Below, piece after piece: positions 17,142-25,195 of a stretch of DNA of 64,000 nucleotides (its first letter is position 1; every line of letters starts with the position of its first letter). Source of the DNA: Arthrobacter_N sp051262515 (GTDB taxonomy: Bacteria; Actinomycetota; Actinomycetes; Actinomycetales; Micrococcaceae); contig NZ_JBIMER010000005.1 of the NCBI RefSeq assembly GCF_051262515.1, positions 62,001-126,000 of the forward strand, given 5' to 3'. Below the pieces are notes generated by a model. That model saw only the letters and a list, made by a program, of their open reading frames with translations, had not been told where the DNA came from and made no database searches. Both the position numbers and the translations under genes were made by a program.

Positions 17142-18854
17142 GTGCCCCGATACGCCCTCCTGGCGACCCATTCCACCGGCCAGCCCGCCCCCGAGGCCGG
17201 TGCGGCCACCGCCGTCGTGCAGTTCGTCGACGCTCAGGCGGAGCCGGAAGGGCCCGCCATATTGGTTTTCCGCGACCAGCTCCCGGCGGTCGTGGCCGAC
17301 ATCGAGGCACGTGGCGTGCGCTGGGTCTGGGAAAGCACCGTGGACTGGTACCCGCGGCTGCTCGCCGCGGGCAGCCGCGTGGAACGGGCCCACGACCTGA
17401 CGCTCTGCCGCAACATCATCAGGCACTCCACCTCGACACTGGACACCGGCTATGTTCGCGCCTTGCGCCGGGAAGCGGCCCCCGCCACGGGCGCCGAGCC
17501 GCCGCAGGCCCTCCTGCCGCCCCGTCCGCCGGAAAACCAGGGCACGCTGTTCGAGGAGCCCAAAGCGGCCGGCGGGTCCGCAGAGACTCTCGCCCAAGAA
17601 TTCGCGGACCAGCTGGCCGCGGTGCCGCGGAGTCTCCGGGGACGCCGGCTCCAACTGTTGCTTGCCGCGGAGTCCGCGGGCGCGCTGGCCGCGTCCGAGA
17701 TGCAGCACCACGGCATCCCGTGGAGGCGCGACATCCACGAGGCTCTCCTGCTGGAGGCGCTGGGACCCCGGACCGCGCCCGGCATCCGGCCCGCGCGGCT
17801 CGAGGATGCTGCCCGCGAACTCAGGACCTCGCTCAACGCGCCGGCGCTGAATCCCGATTCGTCCCAGGAGCTGCTCCGCGCACTGCATCGGGCCGGCATC
17901 AATGCCAAGAGCACCAGCCAGTGGGAGCTTCAGGAGTTCAGCCATCCCGCGCTCGATCCGCTGGCGCGGTACAAGAAGCTGTCGCGGCTGCTCACGGCGA
18001 ACGGATGGACGTGGCTGGACGCGTGGGTCGCCGACGGCCGGTTCCGGCCCGAGTACGTCGTCGGCGGCGTCGTGACCGGCCGCTGGTCATCGCGTGGCGG
18101 CGGTGCGATGCAGATACCGCACACCGTCCGCGACGCGGCCCGCGCGGACCCCTGCCACCGGTTGGTGGTGGCCGACGCCGCGCAGCTGGAACCGCGGATC
18201 CTGGCGGTCCTCGCCAACGACGACGCGCTCGCGGACGCGGCCCGCGGCCGGGACCTCTACCAGGGGATTGCCGACCTCGGGTTCGGCGGGGACCGGGCCA
18301 GCGCAAAAGTCGCCATGCTGGGTGCGATGTACGGTGCCACGACCGGAGAGGCCGGACGTCTGATGCCGCAGCTCACGCGCACGTTCCCCAAGGCGGTGGA
18401 GGTGGTCGAACACGCCGCCCGGGTGGGCGAGGCCGGAGGGACGGTCTGTACGTTTCTGGGCCGATGTTCCCCGCCGGCGTCCGAGGCGTGGCTGGCCGCC
18501 CAACGGACGTCCGACGCCGAAGAGCAGCGGCGTGCCGACCAAATGGCACGCACCCGCGGACGCTTCACCCGCAACTTCGTGGTCCAGGGCACCGCCGCGG
18601 AATGGGCCCTGTGCTGGCTGGGCGAGCTGCGCCGCCGCCTCCATGCCGAGCGCCTGTCGGGGAGGGACACCGGCGGGCTGGCCTTCTTCCTGCACGACGA
18701 AGTGGTCCTGCATGTTCCGACCGGTCGCGCCGAGGCCGCGGCCGGAATCGCCCAGGACGCCGCCACGGCCGCCGCGGAGTTGATGTTCGGCCGAACGCCC
18801 GTGGAGTTCCCGGTGGGCGTGGCCGTCGTCGAGTCCTACGCGAACGCCAAGTAG
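17142..18854 (+). CDS. Bifunctional 3'-5' exonuclease/DNA polymerase-type family A polymerase
   Basis: A 570-residue stand-alone family A (Pol I-like) polymerase starting at GTG. Motif A is VVADAAQLEPRILAVL with the catalytic Asp345 (DYSQIELR in Pol I). Motif B is RASAKVAMLGAMYGATTG, with the Lys and Tyr-Gly pair kept. Motif C is FFLHDEVVLHVP with His518-Asp519-Glu520. The N-terminal 130 residues correspond to a reduced exonuclease region with no clear DxE pair, and there is no 5'-nuclease domain. These proteins occur in actinobacteria beside a normal PolA; their role is not settled and a repair or translesion function is an inference. It is monocistronic and divergent from the Tad cluster. 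Confidence 0.9.
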   Translation: MPRYALLATHSTGQPAPEAGAATAVVQFVDAQAEPEGPAILVFRDQLPAVVADIEARGVRWVWESTVDWYPRLLAAGSRVERAHDLTLCRNIIRHSTSTLDTGYVRALRREAAPATGAEPPQALLPPRPPENQGTLFEEPKAAGGSAETLAQEFADQLAAVPRSLRGRRLQLLLAAESAGALAASEMQHHGIPWRRDIHEALLLEALGPRTAPGIRPARLEDAARELRTSLNAPALNPDSSQELLRALHRAGINAKSTSQWELQEFSHPALDPLARYKKLSRLLTANGWTWLDAWVADGRFRPEYVVGGVVTGRWSSRGGGAMQIPHTVRDAARADPCHRLVVADAAQLEPRILAVLANDDALADAARGRDLYQGIADLGFGGDRASAKVAMLGAMYGATTGEAGRLMPQLTRTFPKAVEVVEHAARVGEAGGTVCTFLGRCSPPASEAWLAAQRTSDAEEQRRADQMARTRGRFTRNFVVQGTAAEWALCWLGELRRRLHAERLSGRDTGGLAFFLHDEVVLHVPTGRAEAAAGIAQDAATAAAELMFGRTPVEFPVGVAVVESYANAK

Positions 18855-18868
18855 TGTCCCGCGCCGGG

Positions 18869-18877
18869 TTATCCACA
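18869..18877 (+). promoter_or_regulatory. DnaA-box-like 9-mer
   Basis: A perfect TTATCCACA 15 bases after the polymerase stop codon and 85 bases upstream of the WXG-like gene. It is the mirror of the site at 17055-17063, so the polymerase gene is bracketed by two inverted perfect boxes. Confidence 0.4.
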
Positions 18878-18961
18878 ATCCCGACGACCGGGGCGGCCAC
18901 TCCCCACCGATGCGCCTAGGCTCGGTTCCGGGCCCACGGTGGGCGCGGTGGGGAGGAAGCA

Positions 18962-20019
18962 TTGGCACAACTGGCGATCGATCCGGCGGCCTTGTACGAC
19001 GCCGGCAAAACGACGGCGCGGCTGGTCGGCGAGCTCGACGCCGCGGCGTCGGCGTCCCTCGGCGGGCTTGGGGGCACCCTCGGCATGGCGGGTACCGACG
19101 AGACCGGCCGCGACTTTGCGACTTCCTACGACGACGCCGCGGCCGCCGTGTTCGCCGGTCTGGACTGCGCGGCGGCAACCCTCGCGGGATTGGCCGAGGC
19201 CCAATTCCTCTGCGCGGCGGTGTACTCCGCGGTCGAGGCCGCCAACGCCGGCGTCGAACCGGTCCCCCGGTCAGTGCCCGCCGTGGGGCGCCCCGCACCC
19301 CGACCCTCCCCGCCACCTCGTGCCGCCGGGGCGCCGGTGATCGGCGAAGCCGTACTGCACCAGTGGGTGCTGGACATGAGCGGCGTCGTGTGGCCCGGCG
19401 CCTCACCGGTCCTGCTGCGGGCAGCGGCCGATGTCTGGGAACACGCGGGCGGCCGGCTTCGGTCGCTGGCCTGCTCACACCCGCCCGGCGCCATCCGGCA
19501 GCTGTCCGGTTGCGCATCCGCCGATACGAGATTGATCGCCGATGCCCTGCGGCTCGGGGCCGAGGACATCCATACGCTCGCCGACGTCTGCCAGGCTCTC
19601 GGGGAGTCGTGCGCGGAATTCGCCGGGCACGTGGACGCGGCGCATCAGGAGGTCCGAAACGAAGTGCTGCAGGTGGCCGTCGCGAGCGCCGCCGTCGCGT
19701 GCGTATCTGCCCTCGCCGCATCACTGACCGTCGGCGTTTCGGTCGGCGTGGGCGCCGTGGTGTCGGCCGCGCGCCTCACATTCGTCGCCGCCCGGCTCGG
19801 AGCCATAGTGCAGCGTTTGGCGCGGCTCGGCGCAGCGGCGTCCGGGCGTCTGCGGCCGTTGGCCGCGCAATGCCGGTCTCTCGGCCGTCCGGCCACCCGG
19901 TCGGTCCGTGCCGTGGTTGGCGGCACGGCAACGCGCGTGCGCCACGCCCCGCCTCGGTGGGCCGGGGGGGCGCGCCTGCCGCCGGGAAACGCAGGCTTTC
20001 AGATGCGGGGAGGCGCTAG
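18962..20019 (+). CDS. WXG/CpnT-N-like secreted protein, apparently lacking its toxin domain; probable frameshift
   Basis: A TTG start follows GGGAGGAAGCA, a strong ribosome site. The first 100 residues (LAIDPAALYDAGKTTARLV, then DETGRDFATSYDDAAAAV) look like an ESX-type WXG100/EspB-like helical hairpin. A second domain (VLDMSGVVWPGASPVLLRAA) resembles the WXG100_2/CpnT N-terminal domain, and a hydrophobic stretch follows (about 245-265). Such proteins normally end in a polymorphic toxin; none is present. In the sequence as given the frame stays open to 21055 as antisense of the Nudix and nth genes, which is implausible. One extra base in the G run at 19964-19970 would end the protein at 20019, giving 352 residues and a natural convergent end. 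Confidence 0.6.
19964..19970 (+). repeat. Homopolymeric G7 tract
   Basis: Seven consecutive G inside the 3' part of the WXG-like gene. One additional G would shift the frame to a TAG at 20017-20019. It could be a sequencing or assembly indel, a fixed frameshift, or a slippage (phase-variation) site. Confidence 0.6.
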
Positions 20020-20700
20020 TTCCACGGTCTCGTCCCACGGTTGCGTCCAGCCGAGTTCGTCGAACAGCCGGGACAGCACGACGCCGGTGAACCCCCAGAT
20101 CAGTTCGCCGTCCACGACGAACGCCGGCGACGAATGGCGCCGGCCGTCCCTCCTCAACACCACGGTCCCCCGCTTCCCCGGGTCGAGGAGGTCCGCGACG
20201 GGCACGCGGAACACCTTGGCCGACTCGCCGGGATCGACCACGAATACCTCGGACGGCCTGGCCCACCAGCCGACAACGGGCGTCACCAGGAAATTGGTGA
20301 CGGGCAGCTCGGCATCGGGCAGGACCCCCAGAACCTCCACGCCCCCCGGATCAAGGCCCGTTTCCTCCTCGGCCTCACGGAGCGCCGCCGCGATCCGCGA
20401 GGCGTCGGTATCGTCCACGGCGCCGCCGGGGAAGGCAATCTGGCCGGGGTGCTGGCGCAGGGTGTCGGCCCGCTGGACGAACAGCACGTCGAGATCGGCG
20501 GGGACGGCCGTCGATCCGTGCCGGGCCGGCACGTCATCGAGGCGCCCGAACAGGATCAGCACGGCGGCCCGCCGAGCCTCGGCGACGTCCATCTCGCGGA
20601 ATATCCAGGAGTCCGGCATCGCGGTGGTCCCTTCGGCGCCGGCATCCAGGGCCTGTCGGCGCCGTGCGACCACCGCTTCGAGCTCCGCGCGGGCGCTCAC
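19999..20700 (-). CDS. Nudix hydrolase, coenzyme A pyrophosphatase type
   Basis: A 233-residue Nudix protein. The segment RQHPGQIAFPGGAVDDTD just before ALREAEEETGLD joins the UPF0035/NudL (CoA pyrophosphatase) signature to the Nudix box. The first Glu of the generic box is Asp, as is common in this subfamily, while the REAEEETGL metal-binding core is intact. It should cleave CoA or its oxidised forms to phosphopantetheine and 3',5'-ADP. The start is a GTG that overlaps the nth stop as GTGA, so the two are translationally coupled. M. tuberculosis has a similar nth/CoA-Nudix neighbourhood near marP. Confidence 0.9.
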   Translation of the reverse strand: MSARAELEAVVARRRQALDAGAEGTTAMPDSWIFREMDVAEARRAAVLILFGRLDDVPARHGSTAVPADLDVLFVQRADTLRQHPGQIAFPGGAVDDTDASRIAAALREAEEETGLDPGGVEVLGVLPDAELPVTNFLVTPVVGWWARPSEVFVVDPGESAKVFRVPVADLLDPGKRGTVVLRRDGRRHSSPAFVVDGELIWGFTGVVLSRLFDELGWTQPWDETVELAPPRI

Positions 20701-21482
20701 GCGTCCAGCCCGTGGCCCAGCGCGCGCAACTCCCGGCGCGTCTTGCCAGCCCTCATCAACTCGAGTAACTCGGTGCGGGCCGGCGACAGCTCGTATTTCA
20801 GCAATTTCGCGGCGGCGACGGGATCCGTTTCACCCTCGCCGTAGGAGGGGCAAAGGTTGGCGACGGGGCAGGCCCCACAGGCGGGTTTGCGCGCATGGCA
20901 CACGCGGCGTCCGTGGAAGACCACCCGGTGGGACAGCATGGTCCAGTCCTTCGGTTCGAACAAGACCCCGACGGCGTGCTCGACCTTCACGGGATCGGTC
21001 TCCCGGGTCCATTCGAAGCGCCTGGCCAATCGGCCGAAGTGCGTGTCCACGGTGATCCCCGGAACACCGAAGGCGTTGCCAAGCACCACGTTCGCGGTCT
21101 TCCGGCCCACGCCCGCCAGCGTGACCAGGTCCTCGAGGCGTCCCGGGACGACGCCGTCGTACTCGTCCACGACCCGGCGGGCGAGCGCCCGGAGGTTCTC
21201 GGACTTGGCCCGGAAGAATCCCGTCGGCCGGATGAGGTCCTGGAGCTCCGCCGAATCAGCCTCCGCCAGTGCGCGGGCATCCGGATAGCGGGCGAAGAGC
21301 TCCGGCGTCGTGGCGTTGACGCGGACGTCCGTGGTCTGTGCCGAGAGGACGGTCGCCACGAGAAGTTCGAAGGCGTTGTCGAAGTCCAGCTCGGGAACGG
21401 CGTACGGATAGGCGTCCGCCAGAAGACGGTTGATCCGCCGTGCCCGCCGTTTGAGCGCGAGGGTGGATTCCGCGCTAGGCAC
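20697..21482 (-). CDS. nth: Endonuclease III (bifunctional DNA glycosylase/AP lyase)
   Basis: A HhH-GPD base-excision repair enzyme for oxidised pyrimidines. The helix-hairpin-helix is LAGVGRKTANVVLGNAFG with the catalytic Lys in GRKTAN; the catalytic Asp follows in ITVDTHFGRL. The C-terminus has the 4Fe-4S ligands Cys-x6-Cys-x2-Cys-x5-Cys within CHARKPACGACPVANLC. I use the GTG at 21480-21482 (261 residues); an ATG at 21524 would add 14 residues and overlap the upstream gene by 50 bases. The upstream membrane-protein gene ends at 21475, so the start overlaps it by 8 bases. It is coupled to the Nudix gene downstream. Confidence 0.94.
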   Translation of the reverse strand: MPSAESTLALKRRARRINRLLADAYPYAVPELDFDNAFELLVATVLSAQTTDVRVNATTPELFARYPDARALAEADSAELQDLIRPTGFFRAKSENLRALARRVVDEYDGVVPGRLEDLVTLAGVGRKTANVVLGNAFGVPGITVDTHFGRLARRFEWTRETDPVKVEHAVGVLFEPKDWTMLSHRVVFHGRRVCHARKPACGACPVANLCPSYGEGETDPVAAAKLLKYELSPARTELLELMRAGKTRRELRALGHGLDA

Positions 21483-22449
21483 GTTCGACGTTCGCGAGAT
21501 CCCGCAGCACGCCGATCCTGCCATCGGTGTCTTGGATCAGATACTCGTGGCCGCGGTCTTCCAGGGCCAGGATCCACGACCCGGGTTCGGCCGTGAAGAC
21601 CGTTCTGCCGGTGTCCTCGTCGACGACCTCCCGCGGCCGCGGGACGGCGAACCAGAACGCCTGGTAGGAGTGTTCCTCGTCCGCACCACGGCTGGCCTCG
21701 AACGGCTCGTCGTCGTCAGGGGAAGCGGCCGCGTCGGGGGCGGATGCGAGCGCCGCTTCGTCGGGGGACGTCGCCACCTCCTCGCGGCGCGGTTGGGCCG
21801 ACGCCGGAACCGCCTCGTGCTGGCCGGTAGCCGCGGACGGCCCGACGGGCTCGGTCGCGGTGCCCACGGTGGAGTCGACCGTGGGCGGCCAGGTGGCGGC
21901 TGCCGCCTTCGGATCGGATGCACCTATCGCCGGCGCATCCGCGCGGCCCGCCCGGGGTGTCACCGGGCTCGCCGCGCGGACCGGGCGCGTCAGCAGTGGG
22001 CCGTCGCCCGGCTCGAAGTCGGCTGCGAACCCGGGAATCACCGGCGCCGTCGTCGTTCCGGCCAGAAGCGCCAAGGCCCCGACCAGGCCGAGCAGGAATC
22101 CCGCGTTCATCGACATCACGGTGCCGAGAAAAAAGTAGACGACCGTCAATACGGCCACGACGGAGCCGAGCTGGTCCAGCGTCAGCGATCCCACCACCAC
22201 GCGCCGGCGTCCACTCAGACGCCTCCAAGCGAACGCGCCGGCGATCAGCATCGGCAGGGCCAGGGAGAGGAATTGATTGAAGACCATGGAGCTGAATAGC
22301 CACAGGTTCACGAAAGTGCCCGCCACCTGGAAGGGCAGGACGGACCCGAGCAACAGCAGGACGCCGCCGGCCATCACCACCACCTCGCGCAGCGTGAACG
22401 GCCCGGCGAGCGCAGTGGCGGACGCGTGGTCCTGGTCGGTTTGGTACAC
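21475..22449 (-). CDS. Four-helix membrane protein with long acidic/Ala-Pro cytoplasmic linker
   Basis: A 324-residue protein I do not recognise. The first 150 residues hold four predicted membrane helices (VVVMAGGVLLLLGSVLPF; a helix around FNQFLSLALPMLIAGAFAW; SVVAVLTVVYFFLGTV; LLGLVGALALLAGTT). The middle 130 residues are a disordered Ala/Pro/Glu-rich linker. The last 70 residues (YQAFWFAVPRPREVVDEDTG, then SWILALEDRGHEYLIQD) form a small globular tail. The GTG start at 22447-22449 is chosen because AAGGAG lies 8 bases upstream; an earlier in-frame start lacks such a site. It heads the operon with nth and the Nudix gene. Confidence 0.75.
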   Translation of the reverse strand: MYQTDQDHASATALAGPFTLREVVVMAGGVLLLLGSVLPFQVAGTFVNLWLFSSMVFNQFLSLALPMLIAGAFAWRRLSGRRRVVVGSLTLDQLGSVVAVLTVVYFFLGTVMSMNAGFLLGLVGALALLAGTTTAPVIPGFAADFEPGDGPLLTRPVRAASPVTPRAGRADAPAIGASDPKAAAATWPPTVDSTVGTATEPVGPSAATGQHEAVPASAQPRREEVATSPDEAALASAPDAAASPDDDEPFEASRGADEEHSYQAFWFAVPRPREVVDEDTGRTVFTAEPGSWILALEDRGHEYLIQDTDGRIGVLRDLANVERA

Positions 22450-22646
22450 GATGGTGACTCCTTCTCCCGCCTCACGGCGGTCCACATAAGGGCTTCTCGC
22501 CCCAGCTTAACGGCGCTGGCGCGCCCCGGCACCACCGCCGCCGCCCGTGGCGTCCGCCCGAGGGGCCCCGTCCGACCGCTTACCGCAGAATCGGTGCGCT
22601 TCACGGCCGTGCCTGTGAGCGACGACACCACACGCCACGGGACGCC

Positions 22647-22662
22647 TGTAACCTGAATCACA
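22647..22662 (+). promoter_or_regulatory. Candidate CRP/GlxR binding site upstream of acs
   Basis: TGTAACCTGAATCACA matches the consensus TGTGA-N6-TCACA at nine of ten positions. It lies 30 bases upstream of the acs GTG, close enough to overlap the promoter or leader, in the 243-base gap between the divergent membrane-protein and acs genes. The crp gene 4 kb away would supply the regulator. Confidence 0.55.
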
Positions 22663-22692
22663 GCACAAGATTCCGTTCCGAAAGGACCCCCC

Positions 22693-24678
22693 GTGTCTGA
22701 AACACATGCCTCAGCCCTGGACAACCTGCTGCACGAGGAACGCCGGTTCGCGCCCAGCGCCGACTTCGCAGGCAACGCGGTCGCCAGCGCCTCCCTCTAT
22801 GAGCGTGCTGCAGCCGACCGGCTCGGCTATTGGGCGGACCGAGCCCGCGAAATGCTCACCTGGGACACCGAATTCACGGAGGCCCTCGACTGGTCCGGCG
22901 CACCCGTGGCCAAGTGGTTCGTCGGCGGGACGGTCAACGCCGCGTACAACGCCCTGGACCGCCACGTCGAGGCCGGGAACGGCGACCGCGTGGCCATCCA
23001 TTTCGAAGGCGCCATGGGAGACACCCGCAGCTACACATACGCGGAGCTGACGGACGAGGTGAAAAAGGCAGCCAACGCGTTCGAATCACTCGGCGTCTCC
23101 AAGGGAGACCGTGTGGCCGTCTACCTTCCGATGATTCCGGAGGCGGTCATCACGATGCTGGCCTGCGCCCGCATCGGCGCCGTCCACTCCGTGGTGTTCG
23201 GCGGGTTCTCCGCCGACGCCCTGCGCTCCCGCATCGACGACGCCGAGGCGAAGCTGGTCGTCACCGCCGACGGCACTTGGCGCCGCGGCAAGCCGAGCCC
23301 GCTGAAGCCGGCCGTGGACGAATCCCTCGCCGCGGACGGCCACAGCGTGGACAACGTCCTGGTGGTCAAGCGCAACGGCGAGGACGTCGCCTGGAACGAC
23401 GGGCTGGACAAGTGGTGGGACGACGTCGTGGGGTCCGCCTCGAGAGAGCACACAGCGGTGGCCCACGATTCCGAGCACCCGCTCTTTGTCCTCTACACCT
23501 CAGGCACCACGGGCAAGCCCAAGGGCATCGTGCACACGACGGGCGGGTTCCTGACGCAGACGGCGGCCACCCACAAGGACACCTTCGACCTGCACGCCGA
23601 GACGGACGTCTACTGGTGCACGGCGGACATCGGCTGGGTCACCGGCCATTCGTACGTCGCCTACGCCCCCCTGGTCAACGGTTCCACCCAGGTCATCTTC
23701 GAGGGAACCCCGGACGCGCCGCACCGCGGCCGCTGGTGGGAGATCGTGGAGAAGTACGGCGTCACCATCCTCTACACGGCGCCCACCGCCATCCGCACCA
23801 TGATGAAGTGGGGACGCGAGATACCGGACGGCTACGATCTCTCCTCGCTGCGGGTGCTCGGTTCCGTCGGGGAACCCATCAACCCCGAGGCATGGATGTG
23901 GTACCGCGACGTCATCGGCACCAACGGCGGGAAGAACGGCGAGCGCAAGGAACACCCCACCCCTATCGTGGACACGTGGTGGCAAACCGAAACCGGCGCA
24001 CACATGATCGCCCCGTTGCCGGGCGTCACCGAGACGAAGCCGGGCTCCGCGCAGGTTGCCGTCCCCGGTATCACGGTGGACGTCGTCGACGAGGCCGGGG
24101 CGTCGGTCGGCAACGGCGAGGGCGGCTACCTGGTCATCCGCGACCCGTGGCCGTCGATGCTGCGCGGCATCTGGGGCGACATGGACCGCTACCGCGAGAC
24201 GTACTGGTCGCGCTTCGAGAACATGTACTTCGCCGGCGACGGCGCCAAGAAGGACGAGGACGGCGACATCTGGCTCCTCGGCCGCGTCGACGATGTCATG
24301 AACGTCTCCGGGCACCGCCTCTCCACCACGGAAATCGAATCCGCGCTCGTGTCCCACCCGCTCGTGGCCGAGTCCGCCGTCGTCGGCGCCAAGGACGAGA
24401 CGACCGGCGAGGCGATCGTCGCGTTCGTGATCCTGCGCGGAGAACCGGCCGAGGGTCCCGACGTCGTGCAGATCCTGCGCGACCACGTCGCCAAGGAGAT
24501 CGGCCCCATCGCCAAACCGAAGGTCGTGCTCGTCGTCCCCGAGCTGCCGAAGACCCGCTCGGGTAAGATCATGCGCCGCCTGCTCAAGGACGTCGCCGAG
24601 GGACGCGACGTCGGCGACGCGTCCACGTTGGCCGACAACACCGTGATGGCCCAGATCGCCGAGTCGCTGCGCAAGTAG
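22693..24678 (+). CDS. acs: Acetyl-CoA synthetase (acetate--CoA ligase, AMP-forming)
   Basis: A 661-residue ANL-superfamily enzyme converting acetate, ATP and CoA to acetyl-CoA; the length is typical. Motifs: A3 P-loop YTSGTTGKPKGIVHTTGG, the substrate-pocket region VDTWWQTETGAHM, and the A10 motif PKTRSGKIMRRLLK. Lys625 in SGKIMRR is the catalytic lysine that is regulated by acetylation in known Acs proteins. The start is GTG with AAAGGA seven bases upstream. It is monocistronic, followed directly by a strong terminator, and a CRP-like site lies 30 bases before the start. Confidence 0.97.
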   Translation: MSETHASALDNLLHEERRFAPSADFAGNAVASASLYERAAADRLGYWADRAREMLTWDTEFTEALDWSGAPVAKWFVGGTVNAAYNALDRHVEAGNGDRVAIHFEGAMGDTRSYTYAELTDEVKKAANAFESLGVSKGDRVAVYLPMIPEAVITMLACARIGAVHSVVFGGFSADALRSRIDDAEAKLVVTADGTWRRGKPSPLKPAVDESLAADGHSVDNVLVVKRNGEDVAWNDGLDKWWDDVVGSASREHTAVAHDSEHPLFVLYTSGTTGKPKGIVHTTGGFLTQTAATHKDTFDLHAETDVYWCTADIGWVTGHSYVAYAPLVNGSTQVIFEGTPDAPHRGRWWEIVEKYGVTILYTAPTAIRTMMKWGREIPDGYDLSSLRVLGSVGEPINPEAWMWYRDVIGTNGGKNGERKEHPTPIVDTWWQTETGAHMIAPLPGVTETKPGSAQVAVPGITVDVVDEAGASVGNGEGGYLVIRDPWPSMLRGIWGDMDRYRETYWSRFENMYFAGDGAKKDEDGDIWLLGRVDDVMNVSGHRLSTTEIESALVSHPLVAESAVVGAKDETTGEAIVAFVILRGEPAEGPDVVQILRDHVAKEIGPIAKPKVVLVVPELPKTRSGKIMRRLLKDVAEGRDVGDASTLADNTVMAQIAESLRK

Positions 24679-24687
24679 CGCGGGCGA

Positions 24688-24733
24688 CCCCGGGAGGGCC
24701 CCGGCACCATGGTGCGGGGCCCTCCCGGGGTTT
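24688..24733 (+). terminator. Intrinsic terminator of acs
   Basis: A perfect 15-bp stem CCCCGGGAGGGCCCC / GGGGCCCTCCCGGGG encloses a 13-base loop that is itself partly self-complementary (GCACCATGGTGC), followed by TTTA. It starts 9 bases after the acs stop and ends 9 bases before the aroQ start. Confidence 0.85.
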
Positions 24734-24742
24734 AATGGGGGC

Positions 24743-25195
24743 ATGACTGAAGCCAACGCCGCTCCCCGCAAACTCCTGGTCCTCAACGGGCCCAACCTCA
24801 ACCTGCTTGGCACGCGCGAGCCGGAGGTTTACGGGCACCAGACGCTCGCCGACGTCGAGGACCTGTGCCGGGCGTCAGCCGCGGACGCGGGGTTCGCGAT
24901 CGACTTCCTGCAGTCCAACCACGAGGGCGTGCTCATCGACGCGCTCCACGCCGCGCGCGGCCAGGTCGCCGGCGTCGTCTTCAACCCTGGCGCGTTCACA
25001 CACACCTCGATCGCGCTCGCCGACGCGGTTTCCGGCGTCGAGCTGCCGGTCGTGGAGGTGCACATCTCCAACGTGCACAAGCGCGAGGCCTTCCGCCACC
25101 ACTCCTACATCTCTCCGGTCGCCGCCGCCGTCATCGTGGGTGCGGGCACCAACGGCTACCGGCTGGCCATCGCCCACCTTGCCGCTAGCTGCTAG
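24743..25195 (+). CDS. aroQ: Type II 3-dehydroquinate dehydratase
   Basis: A 150-residue type II dehydroquinase, the third step of the shikimate pathway (dehydroquinate to dehydroshikimate). The active-site loop LNGPNLNLLGTREPEVYG carries the catalytic Arg25 and Tyr30. EVHISNVHKREAFRHHS contains the catalytic His and substrate-binding residues; SNHEGVLID and NPGAFTHTS complete the pocket. The length is typical for the dodecameric family. It lies between the acs terminator and the convergent marP gene, overlapping the latter by 11 bases, so it is probably monocistronic. Confidence 0.96.
   Translation: MTEANAAPRKLLVLNGPNLNLLGTREPEVYGHQTLADVEDLCRASAADAGFAIDFLQSNHEGVLIDALHAARGQVAGVVFNPGAFTHTSIALADAVSGVELPVVEVHISNVHKREAFRHHSYISPVAAAVIVGAGTNGYRLAIAHLAASC

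Noticed and set aside
20020..21055. The C-terminal 345 codons of the open frame that begins at 18962
   Set aside because: They are Ser/Arg/Thr-rich antisense of the Nudix and nth genes with no domain. The end of the real protein is more likely near 20019.
22614..22629. A second CRP-like site (TGTGAGCGACGACACC) upstream of acs
   Set aside because: Only eight of ten consensus positions match, with the right half weak; too little support beside the better site at 22647.
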